In this document: positions 46,307 to 53,906 of the stretch, one piece after another
Layout of the letters: every line of letters begins with the position of its first letter
How positions within the stretch are numbered: the first letter of the stretch is position 1
DNA from: Thermotoga profunda AZM34c06
Lineage (GTDB): Bacteria > Thermotogota > Thermotogae > Thermotogales > DSM-5069
DNA: 64,000 nt
Direction: 5' to 3'
Assembly: GCF_000828675.1 (NCBI RefSeq)
Contig: NZ_AP014510.1
Coordinates: forward strand, 701,413-765,412
The notes under the pieces: model-generated
Databases searched by the model: none
What the model was told of the DNA's origin: nothing
Seen by the model: the letters and a program-made list of their open reading frames with translations, nothing else
Position numbers and translations under genes: made by a program

Positions 46307-46328
46307 GGGCGCGACCAAAGTCGCGCCC
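46307..46328 (-). other. Stem-loop between binding-protein and permease genes
   Basis: GGGCGCGAC (46307-46315) pairs perfectly with GTCGCGCCC (46320-46328), loop CAAA. There is no U run on the minus strand, so an RNA-stabilising or processing role is more likely than termination. Same position as the hairpin at 32505-32525 in the other ABC operon. Confidence 0.7.
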
Positions 46329-46333
46329 ATATT

Positions 46334-47578
46334 TCATCTACCAACTGATTTCCAGAACTTATCCAACACAGCTTGTTCAGTCTGAGCAGACTCCTTGAAA
46401 GCTTGTTCGGGAGAGATACCCTTTAGCCAAACTTTGTCTACAGCATCCATCATGACTTGTCTTTGTGCCGTTTCATCGACAAACATGGTTGCGTGTGCAT
46501 ACTCAAGGCCCTTCAAAAATGGTCCATAAATTGGATCGTTGTAGTATTTTTGTGCCACGGTTGGATTTGCTGGGAGCTCTCCAACCCTGTCAAGCCATAT
46601 TTCCATCACTTTGTCGCTCGACAGGAATTTTATAAACTTTATGGCTGCATCTAATTTCTCTCCTGTTGCATTCTTGGTTATACCGTTCGCCCAGAAGGAT
46701 GCAAAATTCGACTTGATGCCATTGTATTCAGGTAATTCAGCAACACCGAAATTGATACCAGCTTTTTTCAAAGATGCAATTCTGAATGACCCATCGATGT
46801 TCATCGCAGCTGCCTGAGATGTAAAAGCAGTGATGTCATCGTTCATAAAGCCAGGATAGCCAACTTTGTGAACGGTTATGAGATCTGTGTAGAATTTCAG
46901 CGCCGCAGGAACATTTTGATAGGTTACTTTTGTATAGTCATCGTTGTATGGTGCACCACCAAATTGCCTGGTCAGGACTTCCCTTATCCAGTGATGCCCT
47001 TGTCCAGATGGCTGTGTTGCCAATCCTGCTTGAACTATATTGCCTTGCTTGTCGTATTTTGTGAGTTTCTTTGCCATTTCAACAAGTTCCTGCAATGTCC
47101 TTGGAGGCTTTTCTGGGTCCAAACCAGCTTCTTTGAAAAGGTCTTTGTTCCAAAATAATGCCAAACTTCTCACAGCTATTGGCAGAGCATAACGTTCTCC
47201 CATGAATTCAACGCCTTTTGGAACAAAAGAAAAGAAATTCTTTGCGAAATACTCATCGGAAAATTCACTCTTTGGGAGAGGTTGTAGATAACCCGATGTG
47301 ACATATTTTGGTATCCATCCATAATAGAGGTTCACCACATCGGGACCTGTTCCCGCAGGAACAGAAGCTGCAACCTTTTCGTTGAAGGTCTCGTAAGGGA
47401 AAGTCACGTGTTCAACTTCGATATCTGGGTAGAGTTTTTGAAATTCTTTGATCAGTTCATCGATTGCCTTAACTTTTGTCTCAAAATAATACTGCCAATA
47501 AACGATCTTCACTTTTGCGAAAACTGAAACAGAAACAATTAGCAAAACCGCCAAAAAAACCAGCAAATACCTCTTCAC
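46334..47578 (-). CDS. ABC transporter substrate-binding protein (family 1, sugar-type)
   Basis: 414 residues with signal peptide (YLLVFLAVLLIVSVSVFA). The mature part opens KVKIVYWQYYFETKVKAIDELIKEFQKLYPDIEVEHVTF; later NLYYGWIPKYVTSGYL and AAAMNIDGSFRIASLKKAGI. Typical of solute-binding proteins for oligosaccharides or sugar derivatives. GTG start with GAGGAGG 8 bases upstream. The ligand is unknown; neighbours imply something processed by an amidohydrolase and an ArgH-like lyase. Confidence 0.92.
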   Translation of the reverse strand: MKRYLLVFLAVLLIVSVSVFAKVKIVYWQYYFETKVKAIDELIKEFQKLYPDIEVEHVTFPYETFNEKVAASVPAGTGPDVVNLYYGWIPKYVTSGYLQPLPKSEFSDEYFAKNFFSFVPKGVEFMGERYALPIAVRSLALFWNKDLFKEAGLDPEKPPRTLQELVEMAKKLTKYDKQGNIVQAGLATQPSGQGHHWIREVLTRQFGGAPYNDDYTKVTYQNVPAALKFYTDLITVHKVGYPGFMNDDITAFTSQAAAMNIDGSFRIASLKKAGINFGVAELPEYNGIKSNFASFWANGITKNATGEKLDAAIKFIKFLSSDKVMEIWLDRVGELPANPTVAQKYYNDPIYGPFLKGLEYAHATMFVDETAQRQVMMDAVDKVWLKGISPEQAFKESAQTEQAVLDKFWKSVGR

Positions 47579-47590
47579 GATAACACCTCC

Positions 47591-48718
47591 TCATATGATG
47601 AAAGTACTTTTTTGTACCATGTATATAGCACCCAAACAAACTCCTAAATCCGCAAGAGAGGCTTTTGTAAAGAAAAGACCTTCGAGGATTTCTCTGGGCG
47701 TGACATTTTCGAGCACCGGTAAGATTCTCTTGATGATTCTTTCATATTGATTGTACCCTATCCCACCCCCAATCACGACAATGTCTGGGTTGAGAAGACA
47801 GACTGCATTCGAAATTGCCAAAGCAAGGTGTTCACAAGCTTCATCAAGGATCTTACTGAAGTTGAGATCTGAATCACTCAGCTCGAAAAAATCCTTCACG
47901 GTTATCTTAGAAAAATTTTTCTCCAAGATTTTTTCAAATGAATATCCCGAGAACCACCTTTCTAATCTGCCAAAAGGTAAATCATGGCTATCTTCTTTGG
48001 ACCAATCGGTTATCATGTAACCAATTTCTCCTGCCATTCCGTTGCTGCCCTCGTAAAGGTTGCCATCGATGATCATCCCAGCACCAGTTCCCGTTCCAAG
48101 TGAAATCATCAGAACATTTTTATGTCCTTTTGCTGCTCCCTTCCACATCTCACCGAGCGCATTCAGAGTTACATCGTTTCCAACGAAAATTGGCATTCTG
48201 ATCATTTTCTGAAGGTCTTCTTTTAATGGTAAATTTCTCAATTCGAAGGCAGGCATATAATTCACAAAACCATTCCTTGAATCCACAGTACCAGGGACAC
48301 CTATACCTATTCCCAAGATTTTGTCGAAATCTAAATTCAGAGACTTGATAACATTACCTATCAAATTGTAGAAATCTTCTTTTGACCTGACAGTTTTTGA
48401 AGAAAAGGTTCTCTCAAGAGAGACATCGCCATTTAGATTAGTCACTACCACCTTTACCTTCGTACCACCTATATCTATACCGACTACTTGACGGTATTCT
48501 GGGTTAAAAGAAAGTAGGATTGGTTTTTTCCCACCTTTGGAAGAACTACTACCCTTGCGTATTTCCTTCACCACGTCGAGTTCAACGAGTTTCTGTACTG
48601 CTTCGGAAACCATTGGTTTGCTCATGCCAATCTCCAAAGCTATTTGTGCTCTTGAAACAAGTGGGTTTCTCCTGATAAATTCCAGTACTCTTGCTTCAGA
48701 GTTTCTGAACTGGTACAA
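47591..48718 (-). CDS. ROK-family transcriptional regulator lacking the zinc motif
   Basis: 375 residues from TTG 48718 (AAGGAG upstream); the frame is open for 26 more codons without support. N-terminal winged helix-turn-helix (VSRAQIALEIGMSKPMVSEAVQKLVE), then a ROK sugar-kinase-like domain (GIDIGGTKVKVVV; MISLGTGTGAGMIIDG; GMAGEIGYM). The usual CxCGxxGCxE zinc motif after the Gly-Tyr/His region is absent: the sequence continues LPFGRLERWFSG. It heads the operon and a palindrome at 48800-48826 upstream is a likely autoregulatory operator. ROK repressors typically respond to the imported sugar. Confidence 0.88.
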   Translation of the reverse strand: MYQFRNSEARVLEFIRRNPLVSRAQIALEIGMSKPMVSEAVQKLVELDVVKEIRKGSSSSKGGKKPILLSFNPEYRQVVGIDIGGTKVKVVVTNLNGDVSLERTFSSKTVRSKEDFYNLIGNVIKSLNLDFDKILGIGIGVPGTVDSRNGFVNYMPAFELRNLPLKEDLQKMIRMPIFVGNDVTLNALGEMWKGAAKGHKNVLMISLGTGTGAGMIIDGNLYEGSNGMAGEIGYMITDWSKEDSHDLPFGRLERWFSGYSFEKILEKNFSKITVKDFFELSDSDLNFSKILDEACEHLALAISNAVCLLNPDIVVIGGGIGYNQYERIIKRILPVLENVTPREILEGLFFTKASLADLGVCLGAIYMVQKSTFII

Positions 48719-48799
48719 ATCTCTCTCTCTCCTTTCAAATTCTTGATGTCTGTTGAGAAGATATGAGACGAAAAATTTGGTGGATCTGAAAAACAAATA

Positions 48800-48826
48800 G
48801 TTAGTTAGGTAATATATCTTACTAAC
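48800..48826. promoter_or_regulatory. Palindromic operator candidate for the ROK regulator
   Basis: GTTAGTTAG (48800-48808), 9-base spacer, CTTACTAAC (48818-48826): 8 of 9 positions symmetrical. It is about 80 bases before the ROK start. ROK repressors bind similar inverted repeats with TTAGT-like arms. A TATATT in the spacer (minus strand) could be the -10 covered by the repressor. Confidence 0.6.
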
Positions 48827-49089
48827 TTGAGCTTACTCGTCTTTACACTTCATGTCAAACTGCTATATTCCCAATCACCAAGAGACAGGTATGAATTTCT
48901 GTGGTTTAAAGGCATGATATATCAGGAAGGTGTGTTTTTCTTTCCTATGCTCTTTTTTTCTTGCCTTTTTCTGTTTTTTTGAATGCGTATTTTGTGTTGT
49001 TAACAAACAACAATGTAAGTCAATGCCATATTGGGGAAAAATCGGCAGCAAGTTTAGGAATTCTATTTTGTATTGATAAAATTCATTTT
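48827..49089. other. Non-coding gap without recognised features
   Basis: AT-rich stretch between panD and the ROK operator. It has a pyrimidine-rich tract on the plus strand (about 48925-48978) and a 10-base palindrome TTGTTAACAA (about 48998-49007). A 73-codon minus-strand frame here has low-complexity, lysine-rich sequence and no independent support. I see no clear terminator for panD. Confidence 0.4.
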
Positions 49090-49458
49090 TCAACAACAGC
49101 TTGATTCTTTTTTCATTTGAGCGATGTGATTTTTTTCGTCCAGTATTGCTACCTTTGGTCCTTTGTATTCACCGTCAGCAAAAAGCCCAAAGCTCATTAT
49201 TATGACTTTATCCCCTTTTTCCACAAGGCGCGCTGCAGCACCATTCAACGCAATAACTCCACTGTTTGGTTTTCCCTTTATCACATAAGTCTCAAATCTT
49301 TCTCCGTTGTTCACATCTGCCACGAGTACCTTCTCATTTTCCTTCAAATCAACGGCTTTCATAAGTTCTTCATCTATTTCAATACTTCCTTCATATGCCA
49401 TGTTTTTATCTGTTACGGTAGCCATATGAAGTTTCGATTTGAGCATAAATCTCATCAT
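49090..49458 (-). CDS. panD: Aspartate 1-decarboxylase proenzyme
   Basis: 122 residues. PanD makes beta-alanine for pantothenate; it self-cleaves at Gly24-Ser25 to form a pyruvoyl group, and here YEGSI places Gly24-Ser25 exactly. Other family motifs are [13 protein letters not shown] and [22 protein letters not shown]. The C-terminus ends in an unusual KKESSCC with two cysteines. ATG start with GGAGGG. A strong promoter with flanking direct repeats lies upstream. Confidence 0.95.
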   Translation of the reverse strand: MMRFMLKSKLHMATVTDKNMAYEGSIEIDEELMKAVDLKENEKVLVADVNNGERFETYVIKGKPNSGVIALNGAAARLVEKGDKVIIMSFGLFADGEYKGPKVAILDEKNHIAQMKKESSCC

Positions 49459-49476
49459 ATCAATCCCTCCTAAAAA

Positions 49477-49513
49477 ATTATAACAGCCTTCAGGCTTATG
49501 ATCAAAGGCTTAT
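49477..49513 (-). promoter_or_regulatory. panD promoter with direct repeats around the -35
   Basis: Minus strand: TTGATC (49505-49500), 17 bases, TATAAT (49482-49477). The octamer AGGCTTAT occurs twice on the plus strand, at 49492-49499 and 49506-49513, immediately on both sides of the -35 and 14 bases apart. A small AGCCT/AGGCT inverted repeat overlaps the inner copy. Confidence 0.65.
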
Positions 49514-49566
49514 AGAATTTCCCAAGAAGTTAGTCTCATCTTTCCTGACTATTTCACTCTGAGGAC

Positions 49567-49597
49567 TTGACAATTCTTCTATAGGATGGTTTATAAT
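49567..49597 (+). promoter_or_regulatory. acpP promoter
   Basis: Perfect TTGACA (49567-49572) and perfect TATAAT (49592-49597), spacer 19 bases. Good hexamers suggest high expression, as expected for acyl carrier protein, though the spacer is long. Confidence 0.7.
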
Positions 49598-49629
49598 ATT
49601 TCGGTTCAGAATTGTTAGGAGGGAAGGAT

Positions 49630-49917
49630 ATGAACAAGGATGAATTGATGGAGAGGATCAAAGAATTGGTTGCTGAAAAACTGGGTGCTGATATCGATGA
49701 AGTTACCGAAGAAGCCGATTTGATCGATGATTTGGATGCAGATTCCTTAGATCTTGTTGACATTGTAATGGCCTTCGAAGATGAATTTGGAGTCTCGATA
49801 CCAGATGAAAAGTTAGAGAAAATAAGAACTGTTAGAGATATCTTCAAGATTCTGTATGCAAGTCTTGAATCTCAAGAAGAGAAAGAGGAAAAGGAAGAAG
49901 AAATCGATGAAGAGTAA
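49630..49917 (+). CDS. acpP: Acyl carrier protein with acidic C-terminal extension
   Basis: 95 residues from ATG 49630 (GGAGGGAAG upstream). The phosphopantetheine Ser39 lies in DDLDADSLDLVDIVM. The four-helix ACP core ends near residue 77; then comes a Glu-rich tail of about 17 residues (SQEEKEEKEEEIDEE). Standard ACPs stop at 76-80. The single-gene transcript is bracketed by its own promoter and terminator; fatty acid synthesis genes are not adjacent. Confidence 0.95.
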   Translation: MNKDELMERIKELVAEKLGADIDEVTEEADLIDDLDADSLDLVDIVMAFEDEFGVSIPDEKLEKIRTVRDIFKILYASLESQEEKEEKEEEIDEE

Positions 49918-49925
49918 TTAATCCC

Positions 49926-49957
49926 AAAGTCGCTGGTTAAACCAGCGACTTTTTTGT
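49926..49957 (+). terminator. Terminator after acpP
   Basis: AAAGTCGCTGGT (49926-49937) pairs with ACCAGCGACTTT (49941-49952), three-base loop, followed by further T. It abuts the end of the convergent manA-like gene and may serve both. Confidence 0.9.
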
Positions 49958-50800
49958 TTGTAAATACTGCCAATTTTGACCAATCTTTATTACCAATGCC
50001 TTTCCTTTTAAATGAGCGATTTGATTGCCCAGCAATAAATAAGTTTCATAGCGATTTGTTTTCATTTCATCTATTGATCCTTCTGTCAACATCACGATGA
50101 TCGAATTAGAAAACACGTAAGTACTGTCATGACATACGTAGATTTCAAAATATCCACAATCAAAATGATCAACGGATTTGAAAATCAACTCATTTGGAGA
50201 GGTTTTCTTGAATGCCTTCAAGGCTTTTTGAATATGTAATTCCCGATCTCTTCCCCAATCATAGACTCTGTATGTGAGATCAGATGACTGTTGTACTTCT
50301 ATCAAGAGTGATCCTGGACCTATGGCATGCAAGACTCCAGCTGGAATATAAACAAGATCACCCGCTCGAGGGTGAAATATCTTCATATCGTCTGAAAAAG
50401 AATTGGATAAGATACTATTTGCTAAATCCATATCTGGACCTGGCAAGGCTATTGTACTATCTTCGAGAAAAAACCAGCATTCTGTCTTTCCCCAAGGTTC
50501 GTTTTCAATTCTCTGAGCCAATTCATCATCTGGGTGAACCTGTACAGAAAGCCACTGTTCGGAGGCAATGAGTTTTATCAGAATCGGAAACCTTGGAAGA
50601 GCCAAATCAAACAAGTCTAAGATGGAACTCAAATCGAAATTCTCACCGGAAAGCGCTTGCAACTTAGTCGGTATCATTGGGTGATCCGATAGTAGCCATA
50701 TTTCACCTACAGGGTTTGGATAATCAGGACAGAAAAGGTCATTGAGTTTGAAACTCCCCCATATCATTTCTCTAACTTTGGGGATTGACTTGAGTATCAA
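49937..50800 (-). CDS. manA: Class I mannose-6-phosphate isomerase
   Basis: 287 residues from TTG 50800 (TTGGAGG 8 bases upstream). Cupin-type zinc enzyme converting mannose-6-phosphate and fructose-6-phosphate. Zinc ligands occur in SVQVHPDDELA, KTECWFFLE and PAGVLHAIGPG; a further signature is LTYRVYDWGR. The length (under 320) fits the short bacterial form. It is the last gene of the mnmG operon and overlaps fapA by 29 bases. Confidence 0.88.
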   Translation of the reverse strand: MILKSIPKVREMIWGSFKLNDLFCPDYPNPVGEIWLLSDHPMIPTKLQALSGENFDLSSILDLFDLALPRFPILIKLIASEQWLSVQVHPDDELAQRIENEPWGKTECWFFLEDSTIALPGPDMDLANSILSNSFSDDMKIFHPRAGDLVYIPAGVLHAIGPGSLLIEVQQSSDLTYRVYDWGRDRELHIQKALKAFKKTSPNELIFKSVDHFDCGYFEIYVCHDSTYVFSNSIIVMLTEGSIDEMKTNRYETYLLLGNQIAHLKGKALVIKIGQNWQYLQTKKSLV

Positions 50801-52178
50801 CAGAATAACCTCCAAGTCTAATCTCTTGATTTTCTATCAAAATAACGGCTTTTTCGATACTCTTATCTGAATAGAATTTTTTCTCAAAGATTATTACTTC
50901 AACACCAGGATGTAAGATCTTCCTGGCAATGACCTTGGCGTGGCTGAATTTTTCCTTTATCTGTGATTCTAATTTCTGCAACTGTTTTTCACTCATTTCA
51001 ATAGTGTTTCTGAGATTTATCATGGTCTGACCGACTTTTCTGTAAACCTCCATTTTGTCAGGTGGAAGCTGACCTTGATTTTTCTCCATCATCGCCTTCA
51101 TTGTTCTGTAAATATTTACCAGTTTTGATAAGTTCTCTCTATCGAGTTCCAGTTTACCTCGTATTATCTTGATTTCATCTCTGATCTGTGGATCAAAGCC
51201 TATTTCTATTAATGTCTTAATACCTAATGGCGAACCTATTTCTTCTGCTTCGACGGTAAAGCCTGCTACAATAGAGCCCCCCGCTATTATTCCCTTGTTG
51301 CCTGTGGCTTTTACTTCTATACCGGCACGAATTTGTGAATTAGTTATAGGACCGTTCACGACAACACTTTTTCCAGCTTCTATGATTGCATTCTCCAGAA
51401 ATCTGGCAATGATATCTTCTTTTGCTTTGACAATACCTTTTTCTCTACCCTTTATTCCCAGTGCGCTGACAGATCCTTCAAAGGAGATAACGGTCGCAGC
51501 CTCTATAACACCATTGACCGTGATATTACCTTTTGCTTTGACGGAAAAACCAGGTTTGACGTCTCCAGAGATCTGTACTTCTCCAGGAAAGTCAATGTTT
51601 CCAGTTGCGTAATCAACATCCCCCTTTATCACTAACACTTCATTTACCTCTATAGATCCATCTGTTCTGGCGACCAATATACCATCTACAGTTGCAATCA
51701 CTTTACTGCCATCTTCAGAAAGTTTCACATTTTTTCCGAGTTTGAGTTGGGCGGGTTTACCAGGTTTGGGGTTTAGAGATCTTCCAAAGACATTTCGACC
51801 TTCTGTACCAGGAGTTGGCTGTATGATCTCTGCGATCTCTTGACCTGCTTTGACTATTTGTCTTGTTCGACTTGGAAGTTCTCTCAAATCGATCTTGTCC
51901 TTTGTCTGTTCCGATGATTCGCGTTTCTCAGGTTGAATCATGAGGATTTGCCCATCTTGACCATCGATTGGTTCCTTCCCAAGAGCAACGAGAACTGGGA
52001 CACCAAAGGTTTTTTTGTTTACCAAACCTTCAATTGCTTCCACAAGAATACCATACACTATTCCATTGGCTTGAAGATACGAAATTATTTGATCTTTTGA
52101 TACTTCTTCGTTTTCCTCTGGTGAAACATTTACATAAGCTTCAAGTCCGTTACTCGAAACCTTCAATTGTGCTCTCAC
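50772..52178 (-). CDS. FapA family (DUF342) protein
   Basis: 468 residues. The middle is a beta-helix of short repeats (VLVIKGDVDYATGNIDFPGEVQISGDVKPG and similar), the end a coiled coil (residues ~340-420) and a small tail. DUF342/FapA proteins are widespread; they are linked with cell-shape, motility or polysaccharide regulation but the mechanism is unknown. The beta-helix is like that of MinC and bactofilin. GTG start overlapping the trmFO end. GGGGGAT upstream. Confidence 0.85.
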   Translation of the reverse strand: MRAQLKVSSNGLEAYVNVSPEENEEVSKDQIISYLQANGIVYGILVEAIEGLVNKKTFGVPVLVALGKEPIDGQDGQILMIQPEKRESSEQTKDKIDLRELPSRTRQIVKAGQEIAEIIQPTPGTEGRNVFGRSLNPKPGKPAQLKLGKNVKLSEDGSKVIATVDGILVARTDGSIEVNEVLVIKGDVDYATGNIDFPGEVQISGDVKPGFSVKAKGNITVNGVIEAATVISFEGSVSALGIKGREKGIVKAKEDIIARFLENAIIEAGKSVVVNGPITNSQIRAGIEVKATGNKGIIAGGSIVAGFTVEAEEIGSPLGIKTLIEIGFDPQIRDEIKIIRGKLELDRENLSKLVNIYRTMKAMMEKNQGQLPPDKMEVYRKVGQTMINLRNTIEMSEKQLQKLESQIKEKFSHAKVIARKILHPGVEVIIFEKKFYSDKSIEKAVILIENQEIRLGGYSVDTQVNPQS

Positions 52179-53478
52179 CAGTATCCCCCTTTATTAACCC
52201 CACTTTTTTCAGGAATTGCTTCATGTCCTCGAGTGCCTTTTGCGCTATCTGTTCTCGGGGTTGCCTGTAGCCACCCAGTAATCCATAATTAGCATACATC
52301 GGTTGTAGGTTTCTTTCACTACCTCCACTAATATAATCGAGCAAAGCCCCCATCATTGTAGTTTTTGGTAAAAGCACTGGATTTAAATTATTAATCATTC
52401 TATAAATATTCAAAGCCACGTACAATCCACTTGCAGCTGACTCTAAATAACCTTCTACTCCTGTTATCTGTCCTGCGAAAAAAATTCTATTATTCGTTTT
52501 CAATCTCATATAAGGGTCTAAAACTTTCTTGGAATTGATGTAAATATTTCTATGCATGACACCATATCGAACGATTTCTGCATTTTCAAGTCCTGGTATT
52601 AATCTGATAATTCGCTTTTGTTCGTTCCACTTCAATCGTGTTTGAAAACCTACTATATTGTACAACGTTCCTTCTACATTATCCTTACGTAATTGAACAA
52701 CCGCATAAGGTTGTCTTCCAGTTCGAGGATCGATTAACCCCACAGGTCTCAGTGGTCCAAAGAGTAGGGACATTTTTCCACTTTTGGCAATTTCTTCTAT
52801 GGGCATACAACGTTCGAACAATAAACCTTTGTCAAAGTCTTCCATTGGTATGACTTCTGCATTGATTAGGGCTTCATAGAATTTTTCATACTGTGACATA
52901 TTCATGGGACAATTCAAATGATCTTTTGTTCCAACACCATAGCGATCCGCAAAGAAGGCTATTGAATAATCAATACTATCTGCTGTTATCACCGGTGCTA
53001 CTGCATCGAAAAAGTAAAGATTCTCTCCTATTATTTTCTCAAGCCATTCACACAAATAATTGCTCGTAACTGGACCTGTAGCTATTACCCAGATCTCCTT
53101 TGTATCTTCTGGAATTTGTATTACTTCTTCGTTGATGATTTGTACACCAAGTTCATTGATGGTATCTGTGATGAACTTTGAAAACTTCTCTCGGTCGACT
53201 GCAAGGGCTTTCCCAGCAGGCACACGAGAAGCATAAGCTGCTTTCATTATTAATGAATCAAATAATTCCATTTCCCTTTTGAGTAAACCCGACGCGTTTT
53301 TAATATCATCTGATTTCAAAGAATTGCTACACACAAGTTCGGCTAACAATCCAGTTTTATGGACGGGTGTCATCTTGATGGGTCTCATTTCATGAATTGT
53401 GGTTTCGATCCCAAATTTAACCAATTGGTACGCTATTTCTGATCCGGCTAAACCTCCGCCAACGACATGTACTCTCAG
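52150..53478 (-). CDS. trmFO: TrmFO, folate/FAD-dependent tRNA U54 methyltransferase, apparent CTG start
   Basis: 442 residues if read from CTG 53478-53476. It makes ribothymidine at tRNA position 54 using methylenetetrahydrofolate and FAD. The FAD-binding motif VHVVGGGLAGSEIAYQL lies wholly before the first canonical start codon (TTG 53424), and TGA closes the frame a few codons before the CTG, so CTG is the only reasonable start. It overlaps the upstream stop codon as CTGA. The EMRP motif (HEMRPIKMTPVHKT) and AGQITGVEGYLESAASG follow. It shares folate metabolism with metF and metH elsewhere in the window. Confidence 0.93.
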   Translation of the reverse strand: MRVHVVGGGLAGSEIAYQLVKFGIETTIHEMRPIKMTPVHKTGLLAELVCSNSLKSDDIKNASGLLKREMELFDSLIMKAAYASRVPAGKALAVDREKFSKFITDTINELGVQIINEEVIQIPEDTKEIWVIATGPVTSNYLCEWLEKIIGENLYFFDAVAPVITADSIDYSIAFFADRYGVGTKDHLNCPMNMSQYEKFYEALINAEVIPMEDFDKGLLFERCMPIEEIAKSGKMSLLFGPLRPVGLIDPRTGRQPYAVVQLRKDNVEGTLYNIVGFQTRLKWNEQKRIIRLIPGLENAEIVRYGVMHRNIYINSKKVLDPYMRLKTNNRIFFAGQITGVEGYLESAASGLYVALNIYRMINNLNPVLLPKTTMMGALLDYISGGSERNLQPMYANYGLLGGYRQPREQIAQKALEDMKQFLKKVGLIKGDTGESTIEGFE

Positions 53479-53906
53479 CGTAAATCACCCGCCAAAGATG
53501 TGAAAACCTTGGTGAGTTTGAGAAGATTTCCATTCTGAAGATTTACCAACTGGACATCATTGAAAATTCTACTGATTATATATAGGCCAAATCCTCCTTC
53601 TTTGTCAGGAGAAGGCATCTTTGGTTTTATCACATCTGGATCAACGTGTTCACCAAAATCCCTCAACAAAATCTGAAGTTGTTTTTCACTCTCATCCCAG
53701 ATGAGTGTCATTGTTATGTATTTATTCTCGTCACCTTTGTATGTGTGTCTGATTATGTTGGTCAAAGCCTCGTTAGCTCCAAGTTCAGTATCCCAGATTT
53801 CTTCTTCACTGATATTTCTATACAGTAGGAATGATCTTATGACTGCTCGAGCAAGTCTGGTGTTGATCGATTTTGAGCTGAAGGACACAGTAACAATCTC
53901 TTTCAT
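53475..53906 (-). CDS. RsbW/SpoIIAB-like histidine-kinase-type ATPase
   Basis: 143 residues from ATG 53906, overlapping the upstream gene as ATGA. GHKL ATPase motifs: N box LGANEALTNIIRHTY, G1 region LLRDFGEHVD, G2 GGFGLYIISRI. The compact single-domain form is that of anti-sigma factor kinases (RsbW, SpoIIAB) in partner-switching systems. No STAS antagonist or sigma gene is adjacent. The partner may be the preceding unknown protein. It is embedded in a translation-related operon between queH and trmFO. Confidence 0.85.
   Translation of the reverse strand: MKEIVTVSFSSKSINTRLARAVIRSFLLYRNISEEEIWDTELGANEALTNIIRHTYKGDENKYITMTLIWDESEKQLQILLRDFGEHVDPDVIKPKMPSPDKEGGFGLYIISRIFNDVQLVNLQNGNLLKLTKVFTSLAGDLR

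Noticed and set aside
48875-49096. 73-codon minus-strand frame between panD and the ROK gene
   Set aside because: Lysine-rich low-complexity sequence, TTG start inside the panD stop region, no ribosome site and no recognisable domain.
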